Shown here one piece after another: positions 1 through 5,208 of a stretch of 5,627 nt of DNA. A program made the position numbers and the translations under genes. Source of the stretch: an uncultured bacterium (GTDB lineage Bacteria; Actinomycetota; UBA4738; HRBIN12); the NCBI GenBank assembly GCA_937881155.1, contig CALGFI010000096.1:1-5627 (forward strand), given 5' to 3'. The notes under the pieces are model-generated. The model did not search any database and was not told where the DNA came from. It was given only the letters and a program-made list of their open reading frames with translations. Within the stretch, counting starts at the first letter, position 1. Every line of letters begins with the position of its first letter.

Positions 1-2
1 TG

Positions 3-35
3 TACCGCGTGTTCCGCCGTCGCGACTGGCTGTAG
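3..35 (+). CDS. C-terminal end of an unidentified upstream gene (partial)
   Basis: Reading from base 3 gives the tail YRVFRRRDWL and then a TAG stop at 33-35. Two bases separate this stop from the next ATG, the close packing expected of consecutive genes in one operon. The tail is basic, which would suit the cytosolic end of a membrane protein, but ten residues do not identify a family. The other two forward frames are also open at the left edge, so the frame choice rests on the stop lying right before the next start. The existence of the gene is plausible; its function is unknown. Confidence 0.4.
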   Translation, partial: YRVFRRRDWL

Positions 36-37
36 CG

Positions 38-364
38 ATGTGCCGGGCGTTGAAGGTTCTGTGCGTCGCCGAAACCCCCACGGCGCTGGCCGAGCTGAAA
101 CGGGCGGCGGTCTCGGCCGAGTGGGAGCTCACGCCCGGAGCGACCGACGAGGCGGATGCCCTCGCACAGGTGCACGAGGAGCGACCGCACGTGCTCGTGC
201 TCTTCGGCCCGTTCGGCGGACTCGCCCGCGCCGCGCTCGATGCCTACCCCTCGATCAGGATCCTGGCAGACCGACCGCTGCCGGTCCCGAGCGTGGTCGT
301 GTCCGCGCTCGACGAGGTACGCGCCGCCGTGCTCGGCCGTCCCGCGGGCGGTCCCGTTCGGTAG
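38..364 (+). CDS. Small receiver-like (pseudo-receiver) protein of unknown function
   Basis: This 108-residue protein has the alternating strand/helix rhythm of a response-regulator receiver (CheY-like) domain. The strands are KVLCVA (6-11), WELTPGAT (29-36), HVLVLF (51-56), SIRILA (72-77) and SVVVSA (85-90), each followed by a helix-like segment. The position normally holding the phosphoacceptor Asp at the end of the third strand reads LVLFGPFGG, with no Asp. The usual acidic pair after strand one is reduced to AETP (Glu12). There is no DNA-binding or other output domain. If the fold is right, it is a stand-alone pseudo-receiver that cannot be phosphorylated in the usual way. The ATG lies 2 nt after the upstream stop with no clear Shine-Dalgarno, so translation is probably coupled; an in-frame TTG 12 nt further in is an alternative start. 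ispH begins 21 nt downstream. The coding call is fairly secure, the fold assignment is tentative, and no function is claimed. Confidence 0.6.
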   Translation: MCRALKVLCVAETPTALAELKRAAVSAEWELTPGATDEADALAQVHEERPHVLVLFGPFGGLARAALDAYPSIRILADRPLPVPSVVVSALDEVRAAVLGRPAGGPVR

Positions 365-373
365 CCCCGTCGG

Positions 374-379
374 TACGAT
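374..379 (+). promoter_or_regulatory. Predicted -10 element of a leaderless ispH transcript
   Basis: TACGAT matches the TANNNT form of the actinobacterial -10 box. Its last T is 7 nt before the G of the GTG start at 386, so transcription would begin on the start codon. No clear TTGACA-like -35 lies about 17 nt upstream. The same hexamer with the same spacing occurs before the gene at 4876. Confidence 0.5.
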
Positions 380-385
380 GAGGTC

Positions 386-1312
386 GTGCCCACCAAGGTC
401 CTGCTCGCCGCCCCTCGCGGCTACTGCGCCGGCGTCGAACGCGCCGTCGAGGCCGTCGAACGCGCCCTTCAAACGCACGGGGCGCCCGTCTACGTTCGAA
501 AGCAGATCGTGCACAACGCGCACGTGGTCCGCGACCTCGAGAACAAGGGCGCGGTCTTCGTCGACGAGGAGACCGAGGTTCCCGAGGGCGCCGTCGTCGT
601 TCTCTCGGCGCACGGCGTGGCTCCGGAGGTGCACCAAAAGGCCGCGGCCCGCCGGTTGACGGTCCTCGACGCGACCTGTCCGCTCGTGACCAAGGTGCAC
701 CTCGAGGCGCGCCGGTTCGCGACCAAGGACCGGACCATCGTGCTGATCGGTCACGCCGGCCACGAAGAGGTGGTCGGAACGACCGGACAGGCGCCGGATC
801 GAACGGTCCTCGTGCAGGACGTCGCCGAGGCGAGGTCGCTCCGCGTCGTCGATCCCGACAACCTCGCGTACCTCACGCAGACCACGCTGTCGGTCGACGA
901 GACGAACGAGATCGTGGAGGCCCTCCGCGACCGGTTCCCGTCGATCGAGGGTCCGCCTCGCGAGGACATCTGCTACGCGACCCAGAACCGGCAGGACGCG
1001 GTGAAGGAGCTCGCGCGTCGAGCCGACGTCGTGCTCGTCATCGGCTCGGACAACTCGTCGAACTCCAAGCGACTCGCCGAGGTCGCGCGCGAGCAGGGAA
1101 CGCCCGCGCATCTGGTCGATGACGAGACCGAGGTCGATCCGGCGTGGCTCGACGGCGCCGATGTCGTCGGGATCACGTCGGGCGCGAGCGCACCCGAATG
1201 GCTCGTCGATCGGATGCTGTCGTGGCTCGCCTCACGCGGCGCGAACGAGGTCGAGGAGCTTCGTCTGACGGAGGAGCACGTTCGGTTCTCCGACGTTCGC
1301 GTCGATCGCTAG
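386..1312 (+). CDS. ispH: 4-hydroxy-3-methylbut-2-enyl diphosphate reductase (IspH/LytB)
   Basis: IspH is the last enzyme of the MEP pathway. It reduces HMBPP to isopentenyl and dimethylallyl diphosphate using an oxygen-sensitive Fe-S cluster in the cytosol. The 308 residues match the usual length of the family. All three cluster cysteines are present: Cys14 in APRGYCAGV, Cys98 in LDATCPLVTKVH and Cys196 in EDICYATQNRQ. Substrate-binding and catalytic positions are also intact: His43 (IVHN), His76 (SAHG), His126 and Glu128 (GHAGHEEV), Thr166/167 (TQTTLSVDET), the SSNS motif (224-227) and Ser268 (SGASAPEW). The GTG start is chosen because the protein begins at the conserved MPTKVLLAAPRGYCAG region; the nearby ATG at 378 is in another frame. 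A TACGAT box 6 nt upstream suggests a leaderless mRNA, while the 21-nt gap to the preceding gene would also allow read-through from it. Nothing suggests damage or transfer. Confidence 0.97.
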   Translation: MPTKVLLAAPRGYCAGVERAVEAVERALQTHGAPVYVRKQIVHNAHVVRDLENKGAVFVDEETEVPEGAVVVLSAHGVAPEVHQKAAARRLTVLDATCPLVTKVHLEARRFATKDRTIVLIGHAGHEEVVGTTGQAPDRTVLVQDVAEARSLRVVDPDNLAYLTQTTLSVDETNEIVEALRDRFPSIEGPPREDICYATQNRQDAVKELARRADVVLVIGSDNSSNSKRLAEVAREQGTPAHLVDDETEVDPAWLDGADVVGITSGASAPEWLVDRMLSWLASRGANEVEELRLTEEHVRFSDVRVDR

Positions 1313-1360
1313 TCGAACGCGGCTAGCTCAACGCGGAGAGCTCCATCCGGGTCGTCTTCG
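1313..1360. other. Convergent intergenic gap between ispH and the PhoU/TrkA-C gene
   Basis: These 48 bases separate two converging stop codons. They hold a direct repeat AACGCGG (1316-1322 and 1330-1336, 14 nt apart) and a weak 5-bp hairpin, AGCTC (1325-1329) with GAGCT (1338-1342). No U-tract follows on either strand, so I do not call an intrinsic terminator. Confidence 0.35.
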
Positions 1361-2554
1361 TCAAGAGGTGGGCGCCGGCGCGGGGACACGGCACAGGCGA
1401 TCGAGTTCCTCGGCGCCTTCCTCGGGACCCACGGCGATCAGCCGGTCGCCCGCCCGGAGCTGGAACTGCCCGCGGGGCCGATAGATCCATCGCGGCCCCC
1501 GTTGCACGGCGAGCACGAACATCCCGGTCTCGGCTTCGAGGCGAAGATCGCGGAGCGTCCGTCCGTCGGCCGCAGACCCCGCTTCGACCACGGTCTGCGC
1601 GCCGGTCTCCTCGGTCTCCTCCAGCGCGAGCTGCACCACCGGGTGCAGCGGCTCGCCCCGCTCGACGTACCACGTCATGTCGCGCGCGGCGTCGGACATC
1701 GACTCGCTGGCGCTCCCCAGCCTGAGAAGTCCCCGGAGGGCGTCGGGGTCTCGCGCCTCGTAGGCCGAGCGCAGGACCCACGACTCGAGCTCGTCGTGCA
1801 AGGCGTCGCTCCGGGATTCGAGCGTTCCGACCTCGGCGGCGAGCGAGCGGTTGTTGAACAGGAGCGAGGAGTAGGCGAGCCCCACCGCCGCCTCCGACAG
1901 GTCCTTCAGCTCGATCAGGATGTCGACCGCGCGATCGAGGTCGGACAGCGGCGGGACGTCGTCGTCCGGCGGCTCCGGGAGCGGCGGAGCACCGGCGAGC
2001 TCACGCACGCCGTTCACGCCCTCCTCCGGTCCTCGGATCAGGAGCACGTCTCCGTCGGCGATCACGTCGTCGGGACCCGGGTCGAACTGCCACTCGATGC
2101 CGCTCCGGATGGCCATCACCCACATGCCGGTCTCGCTCGCGAGCGAGAGCTCGCGCAGCGAACGTCCGACCATCGGCGCGTCCTCGCGAACGCGGACGCG
2201 AGCGGTCATCTCGTCGGCGTGGCGGAGGTCGCGGCGGAGTGCGTCGGGGATGCCGAGCTGTGCCTCGACGACCCGGGCGATGTCGGACGCGGCGTCGCCG
2301 ATCTTCTCGACGGCGTCGGCGATCCACAGGACTGCGGCCATGCCCTCGGCGTCCTCGGGGCTCCGCGCGGCGAGCATCGCCACCATCCGAAGCCGGTGGA
2401 GGTTGCCGCTCATGCGCTCCTCGAGGCGTTCGACCTCGCGAGCGAGCTTCTGCTCGTTGAAGAAGACCGCCGCGTACGCCAGGTCGACCATCAGCTCGGA
2501 GGCATCCTTCGCCTCGACGAGCAGGTCCTTCACACTCTTCGGTTCTTCATCCAT
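1361..2554 (-). CDS. Tandem PhoU plus TrkA-C (RCK-C) domain protein, probable transporter regulator
   Basis: This 397-residue soluble protein consists of two copies of one unit. Copy one has a helical PhoU-like segment (about 1-110, with VKDLLVEAKDASELMVDLAYA) and a TrkA-C/RCK-C segment (about 115-188, with GRSLRELSLASETGMWVMAI and a GDVLLIRGPEEG end). Copy two repeats both: PhoU-like about 205-315 (VDILIELKDLSEAAVGLAYS) and TrkA-C about 320-390 (GRTLRDLRLEAETGMFVLAV, GDRLIAVGPEEG). A Pro/Asp-rich linker (about 189-204) joins them. There is no membrane segment, no signal peptide and no Rossmann NAD-binding RCK-N part. RCK-C domains in K+ channels and transporters bind small ligands, and PhoU-like helices dock on transporters. 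The ATG overlaps the end of the transporter gene by 8 nt, so the two products are very likely made together and act together. Regulation of the transporter is inference; the domain assignment is strong. Confidence 0.88.
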   Translation of the reverse strand: MDEEPKSVKDLLVEAKDASELMVDLAYAAVFFNEQKLAREVERLEERMSGNLHRLRMVAMLAARSPEDAEGMAAVLWIADAVEKIGDAASDIARVVEAQLGIPDALRRDLRHADEMTARVRVREDAPMVGRSLRELSLASETGMWVMAIRSGIEWQFDPGPDDVIADGDVLLIRGPEEGVNGVRELAGAPPLPEPPDDDVPPLSDLDRAVDILIELKDLSEAAVGLAYSSLLFNNRSLAAEVGTLESRSDALHDELESWVLRSAYEARDPDALRGLLRLGSASESMSDAARDMTWYVERGEPLHPVVQLALEETEETGAQTVVEAGSAADGRTLRDLRLEAETGMFVLAVQRGPRWIYRPRGQFQLRAGDRLIAVGPEEGAEELDRLCRVPAPAPTS

Positions 2555-3797
2555 TGGCGCCGACTCCCAATACTCCCATAGCGAACAGAACGGCGGCGAT
2601 ACCGGCGAGGTCGAGCAGGCTCGTGATCGTCGGTACGCCGTGGTTGTCCGGGTCGAGTCCGAACCGGGTGGTCACGACCGCCGTGTAGTAACCGGCGAGG
2701 AGCAGGATGGGCAGCACGATGACGCCCGCGAGGAGGGCGCCGGCGACGATCGTTCCCGCGCCGGGATGCAACACGCCGGCGCGATCCGCGAGGCCCGTCA
2801 GCCGTTCGAGCGCCGCGGCGACGGCGCCGATGACCGTGAACACGACGAGGCCGAATCCGAAGACGATCGCACCGTCGAGGATCGCCGGCGGCTCCGGACG
2901 CCCGCGCGGGCTGATCAGACCGACCTGAAGCTTCGACGTGAGGCGCGACGAGAGGATCCCGCCGAGCGCGCCGGCCTGTGAGACGAACGGTGGGATCAGG
3001 ATCAGGAACGCGGGAACGAGCTCCAGCGTCGGCAGCCGCGCCTGCAGGAGCGCACCGGCGAAGATGTCGAGCAACGGCGTCAACGCGACCACGGCGACCA
3101 TCTCGACGAGCACCCTCCGTGTCGCCGACGCCGTGACGACCGCGCGGATCAAAACAACGATCACCGCGAGCGTGCAGATGGCGGCGACCGACGCGTTGAC
3201 GGTGTCGTTCCGGGGGATGAACGTCGCGACGAACAGCGCCGGTAGCGCGACCATGTCGCCGATGGCCGTGACCAATGGCGTCGCCACCGCGTCGAGGTCC
3301 CAGCCGCGGCGGAACGACAGCACGGCGATCACCACCGTCGCGAACAGGATGACGGCGGACGCGAGGATGCCGCCCACGACCGAGATCGTGACGAGATCCC
3401 AGAACGAGATCGTCCGTTCGCCGAACGCGGACGCGACGAGCTTCGCGACCGCAGCGAGATAGAAGGATGCCGCGACACTCGAGATCAGGCCGACCTCCAC
3501 GTTCCGGCCGAGGAGCGAGTCGCGGCGAAGGGTCGGCTCGAACAGACCGGCGTGGATGCCCGTTCCGAGGCGCGCCGCCATCGCCCCGAAGATCGTTCCC
3601 CGCAAGCCGACCGAAGCAGGGATCAGGACGAGCAGGCCGGGCAGCAGCGACAGCGTGCCGGTGATCGCGCCGAGCGTCAGGCCGGCGACGAACGACGCGA
3701 CCGTCGACAGGGCGAGCGCGACCAGACCCTGCCGGAGCGTTCGGCGCTCGGCTCGCAGGGACGCCCAGATGCTGCGTGCGCGGGGGCGAATGGCCAT
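2547..3797 (-). CDS. Two-domain MgtE/SLC41-type divalent cation transporter
   Basis: This is a 416-residue polytopic membrane protein carrying two MgtE/SLC41 integral-membrane domains in one chain. Repeat one (about residues 25-220) has LLVLIPASVGLRGTIFGAMA and, later, LDAVATPLVTAIGDMVALPA. Repeat two (about 235-412) has FLILIPPFVSQAGALGGILS and LDPDNHGVPTITSLLDLAGI. Each repeat keeps the P-x-(V/I)-T-x4-D motif whose Asp (about 181 and 396) corresponds to the Mg2+-site Asp of bacterial MgtE, which works as a homodimer of single domains. Fusion of two copies resembles eukaryotic SLC41 and some archaeal proteins. The cytosolic N and CBS sensor domains of canonical MgtE are absent. Mg2+ or another divalent cation is the likely substrate. 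The frame stays open to a TTG at 3869, but I prefer the ATG at 3797: a promoter-like pair lies inside the longer version and the first membrane segment starts comfortably after this ATG. The gene overlaps the next one by 8 nt. Confidence 0.88.
   Translation of the reverse strand: MAIRPRARSIWASLRAERRTLRQGLVALALSTVASFVAGLTLGAITGTLSLLPGLLVLIPASVGLRGTIFGAMAARLGTGIHAGLFEPTLRRDSLLGRNVEVGLISSVAASFYLAAVAKLVASAFGERTISFWDLVTISVVGGILASAVILFATVVIAVLSFRRGWDLDAVATPLVTAIGDMVALPALFVATFIPRNDTVNASVAAICTLAVIVVLIRAVVTASATRRVLVEMVAVVALTPLLDIFAGALLQARLPTLELVPAFLILIPPFVSQAGALGGILSSRLTSKLQVGLISPRGRPEPPAILDGAIVFGFGLVVFTVIGAVAAALERLTGLADRAGVLHPGAGTIVAGALLAGVIVLPILLLAGYYTAVVTTRFGLDPDNHGVPTITSLLDLAGIAAVLFAMGVLGVGANG
2555..2568 (-). 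promoter_or_regulatory. Ribosome binding site for the PhoU/TrkA-C gene inside the transporter gene
   Basis: On the minus strand GGGAGT (2568-2563) lies 8 nt before the ATG at 2554. The motif sits within the last codons of the transporter gene, whose TGA overlaps the new start as ATGGATGA (2554-2547). This arrangement supports coupled re-initiation and fixes the start of the downstream gene. Confidence 0.55.
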
Positions 3798-3850
3798 AAG
3801 GGCTCGCTCATGACGGGATCCTTCACCACCATCGATGCTGGACCGCGGGA

Positions 3851-3879
3851 AGTATGCGGCGGCCCGCAACGCCGGACAA
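3851..3879 (-). promoter_or_regulatory. Predicted sigma70-type promoter for the transporter operon
   Basis: On the minus strand TTGTCC (3879-3874; 4 of 6 against TTGACA) and CATACT (3856-3851; 4 of 6 against TATAAT) are separated by exactly 17 nt. Transcription would start near 3844, leaving about 47 nt before the ATG at 3797. The -35 lies just past the stop of the upstream glycosylase gene. A 5-bp hairpin (TGCGG/CCGCA, 3868-3855) overlaps the spacer and -10, but it has no U-tract and is not called a terminator. Confidence 0.4.
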
Positions 3880-3890
3880 GGACCGGTCGG

Positions 3891-4823
3891 TTACGCCTCG
3901 TCCACCCAGTCGCGTGTCAGGAACATCCAGAACGCGAGCCCCGCGTACGGTCCGTACCGGCGGAACCGTCGCTGTATCGCCGCGTCCGTCGCCGCCTTGC
4001 GGCCCGCCCGCTTCACGTAGGTCGGCCGCGTCCACGAGTCGAGGATCAACCGGTGATACCTGCCGAGCGTCATCATGATGTGGGCGGCCGCGTACGGACC
4101 GACGCCGGGGAGGGCAAGCAGCCGGCGCTCGAGCTCCTCGTCGTTGAGCTCGTCCGCCGACGCGCGGCCGAACCATTCCACGTCGAGCTCGCCGGCGGCG
4201 ACCGACCGGGCGAGCGACTCGAGGTAGGCGCCGCGATAGCCCGCGCGTGCGACATCGCGGTAGAAGCCCGTGCCGGCCTCGGCCATCGCCTCGGGCGTCG
4301 GGAACGCGCGGCCCCAGGGGGTGTCAGGCGGAGCGCCGGCGGCCGGCTCGCCGAGATTCGCGACGATCGCGTGGACCATGCGAACCGTCGCCGACCACGT
4401 GCAGTTCGTCGTGCAGATCGTCTTCACGACGTCCTCGAACACGCTTGCGCTCCGCACCATCCGGCCCGCTCCCGTCGTCACCCATGACAGCTGCTCGTCG
4501 TCGGCGGCCGCCGCGTAGAACGAAGAGAGGTCGGCGTCGAGCCGGAGGACGTAGCGGACAACGTCGGTGACGTCGTCGGCGACGCCGTTCGACGAGGCCG
4601 GCCCGAGGATTGAGAGCTTGGCGTAGCCGCGACGGCCCGACTCGATGCGGATGTGCCGCGGCTTCCCGCGCCGCGTCCGCACGGTGAGCTCGGTCGCACG
4701 GTAGTCCGGATCCGGCTTCATCGGCGGGAGGTCGACGAAGCCGTGCGAGTTCAGGGTTCGAACGAGATCGACCGGCTCTCCGCCAGCGCCGACCAGCCGG
4801 AGCTCGCGCATGGTGACACTCAT
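3891..4823 (-). CDS. HhH-GPD DNA glycosylase, AlkA/OGG-type (3-methyladenine or oxidised-base repair)
   Basis: This 310-residue protein belongs to the HhH-GPD base-excision-repair superfamily, which removes damaged bases by cutting the N-glycosidic bond. The N-terminal part (about 1-100) matches the beta-rich AlkA/OGG N-domain (VDLVRTLNSHGFVDLPP). The helical core begins at SVFEDVVKTICTTNCTW (about 128-143). The helix-hairpin-helix is LPGVGPYAA (238-246), and the catalytic Asp is Asp262 in LILDSWTRP. The position equivalent to the OGG1 lyase Lys (GVGTK) is Tyr244, so a monofunctional, AlkA-like glycosylase without AP-lyase activity is expected. No C-terminal Cys cluster is present, which excludes the EndoIII/MutY 4Fe-4S type. 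Substrate range cannot be read from the sequence. The start is either ATG 4823 or ATG 4811 (Met5); neither has a clear Shine-Dalgarno. The gene diverges from the small gene at 4876 across 52 nt, and the transporter follows it on the same strand after 93 nt. Confidence 0.85.
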   Translation of the reverse strand: MSVTMRELRLVGAGGEPVDLVRTLNSHGFVDLPPMKPDPDYRATELTVRTRRGKPRHIRIESGRRGYAKLSILGPASSNGVADDVTDVVRYVLRLDADLSSFYAAAADDEQLSWVTTGAGRMVRSASVFEDVVKTICTTNCTWSATVRMVHAIVANLGEPAAGAPPDTPWGRAFPTPEAMAEAGTGFYRDVARAGYRGAYLESLARSVAAGELDVEWFGRASADELNDEELERRLLALPGVGPYAAAHIMMTLGRYHRLILDSWTRPTYVKRAGRKAATDAAIQRRFRRYGPYAGLAFWMFLTRDWVDEA

Positions 4824-4841
4824 GATCGAAGAAGACGGCCG

Positions 4842-4847
4842 AGCTTA
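4842..4847 (-). promoter_or_regulatory. Weak predicted -10 element for the glycosylase gene
   Basis: TAAGCT on the minus strand fits TANNNT and would start transcription near 4835, about 12 nt before the ATG at 4823. No good -35 is visible. It is the only candidate in the short divergent gap and overlaps the place where a -35 for the opposite gene would sit. Confidence 0.28.
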
Positions 4848-4863
4848 CAGGCGCCGCGCTCCG

Positions 4864-4869
4864 TACGAT
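4864..4869 (+). promoter_or_regulatory. Predicted -10 element of a leaderless transcript
   Basis: TACGAT lies 6 nt before the GTG at 4876, the same hexamer and spacing as at ispH, so the predicted transcription start coincides with the start codon. The -35 region (around 4841-4846) shows no consensus. Confidence 0.5.
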
Positions 4870-4875
4870 GGCCTC

Positions 4876-5157
4876 GTGCGGCTCGAGTTCACGGAGTGGG
4901 CGACGGAGATCCTCCAGCGCACCCACTCGGCGGCCCGCCGGTTCAACTCCCAGGCCACCGTGCGGGTCTACCGTGGGGCGGACGGCGTCGAGTTCGCGCT
5001 CATCGACGAGCACCACGACGGCGACGAGCTCATCGCCGGCGACGGGTTCGAGCTGTGGGTCGAGCAGGGCCTGGAGGGAACCGTCGACGTCGTCGAGCCG
5101 CACGACCGCCTGATCCTCCGCCCGCCGGGCGATCCCGAGCGAAGCGCTCGCCACTAG
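4876..5157 (+). CDS. Small protein resembling a cysteine-free A-type Fe-S carrier (IscA/HesB-like fold)
   Basis: From the GTG at 4876 the product has 93 residues. By eye it follows the A-type carrier layout. It opens with a start like the IscA beginning (LEFTEWATEILQR, compare ITLSDSAAARV), then a strand TVRVYRG where IscA has LRLGVRTSGCSG. Next come GVEFALIDE, GDELIAGDGFELWVEQG and LEGTVDV, in the order of IscA YVLEFVDE, EDIVFEDKGVKVVVDGKS and LDGTQLDFV, and it ends in LILRPPG where IscA has FKFTNPN. The whole protein has no cysteine, so all three metal-ligand cysteines of A-type carriers are missing. It therefore should not carry an Fe-S cluster in the usual way and may have been repurposed. 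An in-frame ATG at 4810 would give 115 residues but would overlap the glycosylase start region; the TACGAT-N6-GTG module and the start of family-like sequence favour 4876. The coding call is good, the fold is a tentative visual match, and the function is unknown. Confidence 0.72.
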   Translation: MRLEFTEWATEILQRTHSAARRFNSQATVRVYRGADGVEFALIDEHHDGDELIAGDGFELWVEQGLEGTVDVVEPHDRLILRPPGDPERSARH

Positions 5158-5165
5158 TTTCGCTC
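5136..5165 (+). terminator. Possible terminator or alternative hairpins at the gene end
   Basis: CGAGCG (5136-5141) can pair with CGCTCG (5145-5150) around a 3-nt loop. GAGCGAA (5137-5143) can instead pair with TTCGCTC (5159-5165). The stop codon at 5155 lies in between. Only TTT follows the first stem, so intrinsic termination would be weak; the call is tentative. Confidence 0.25.
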
Positions 5166-5193
5166 CACCGCCGGGCCGCGGCGAGACCGGGGC

Positions 5194-5199
5194 TACACT
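5194..5199 (+). promoter_or_regulatory. Predicted -10 element for the cyanophycinase gene
   Basis: TACACT is a good TANNNT box (4 of 6 against TATAAT) ending 9 nt before the GTG at 5209. Transcription would start at or within about 3 nt of the start codon. No Shine-Dalgarno is visible between the box and the GTG, and no clear -35 is seen. Confidence 0.45.
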
Positions 5200-5208
5200 T
5201 TCGTCACC

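Noticed and set aside
557..1136. Repeated peptide VDEETEV / VDDETEV within IspH as a recent duplication
   Set aside because: IspH has internal pseudo-threefold symmetry and these segments fall at matching places in its repeats, so this is normal for the family.
1323..1346. Bidirectional terminator between ispH and the PhoU/TrkA-C gene
   Set aside because: The only stem is 5 bp with an 8-nt loop and no T-run on either side, too weak to call.
1502..2581. Long + strand open frame (359 codons) opposite the PhoU/TrkA-C gene
   Set aside because: The opposite strand encodes a clear duplicated PhoU/TrkA-C protein. This frame is a high-GC antisense shadow with no recognisable motif.
1920..2981. Long + strand open frame rich in Ser and Arg opposite the transporter and regulator
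   Set aside because: Low-complexity composition and complete overlap with two well-supported minus-strand genes indicate an antisense shadow.
3881..3888. Palindrome GACCGGTC just after the glycosylase stop as an operator
   Set aside because: One 8-bp palindrome is expected by chance in such GC-rich DNA, and no second copy or matching regulator is seen.
3798..3890. M-box or other Mg2+ riboswitch before the transporter
   Set aside because: Only 93 nt are available and about 47 nt would be transcribed, far shorter than an M-box. No conserved riboswitch core is visible.
3552..4487. + strand open frame of 311 codons across the transporter start and the glycosylase
   Set aside because: It spans a gene boundary on the other strand, is Arg-rich, and carries no conserved motif.
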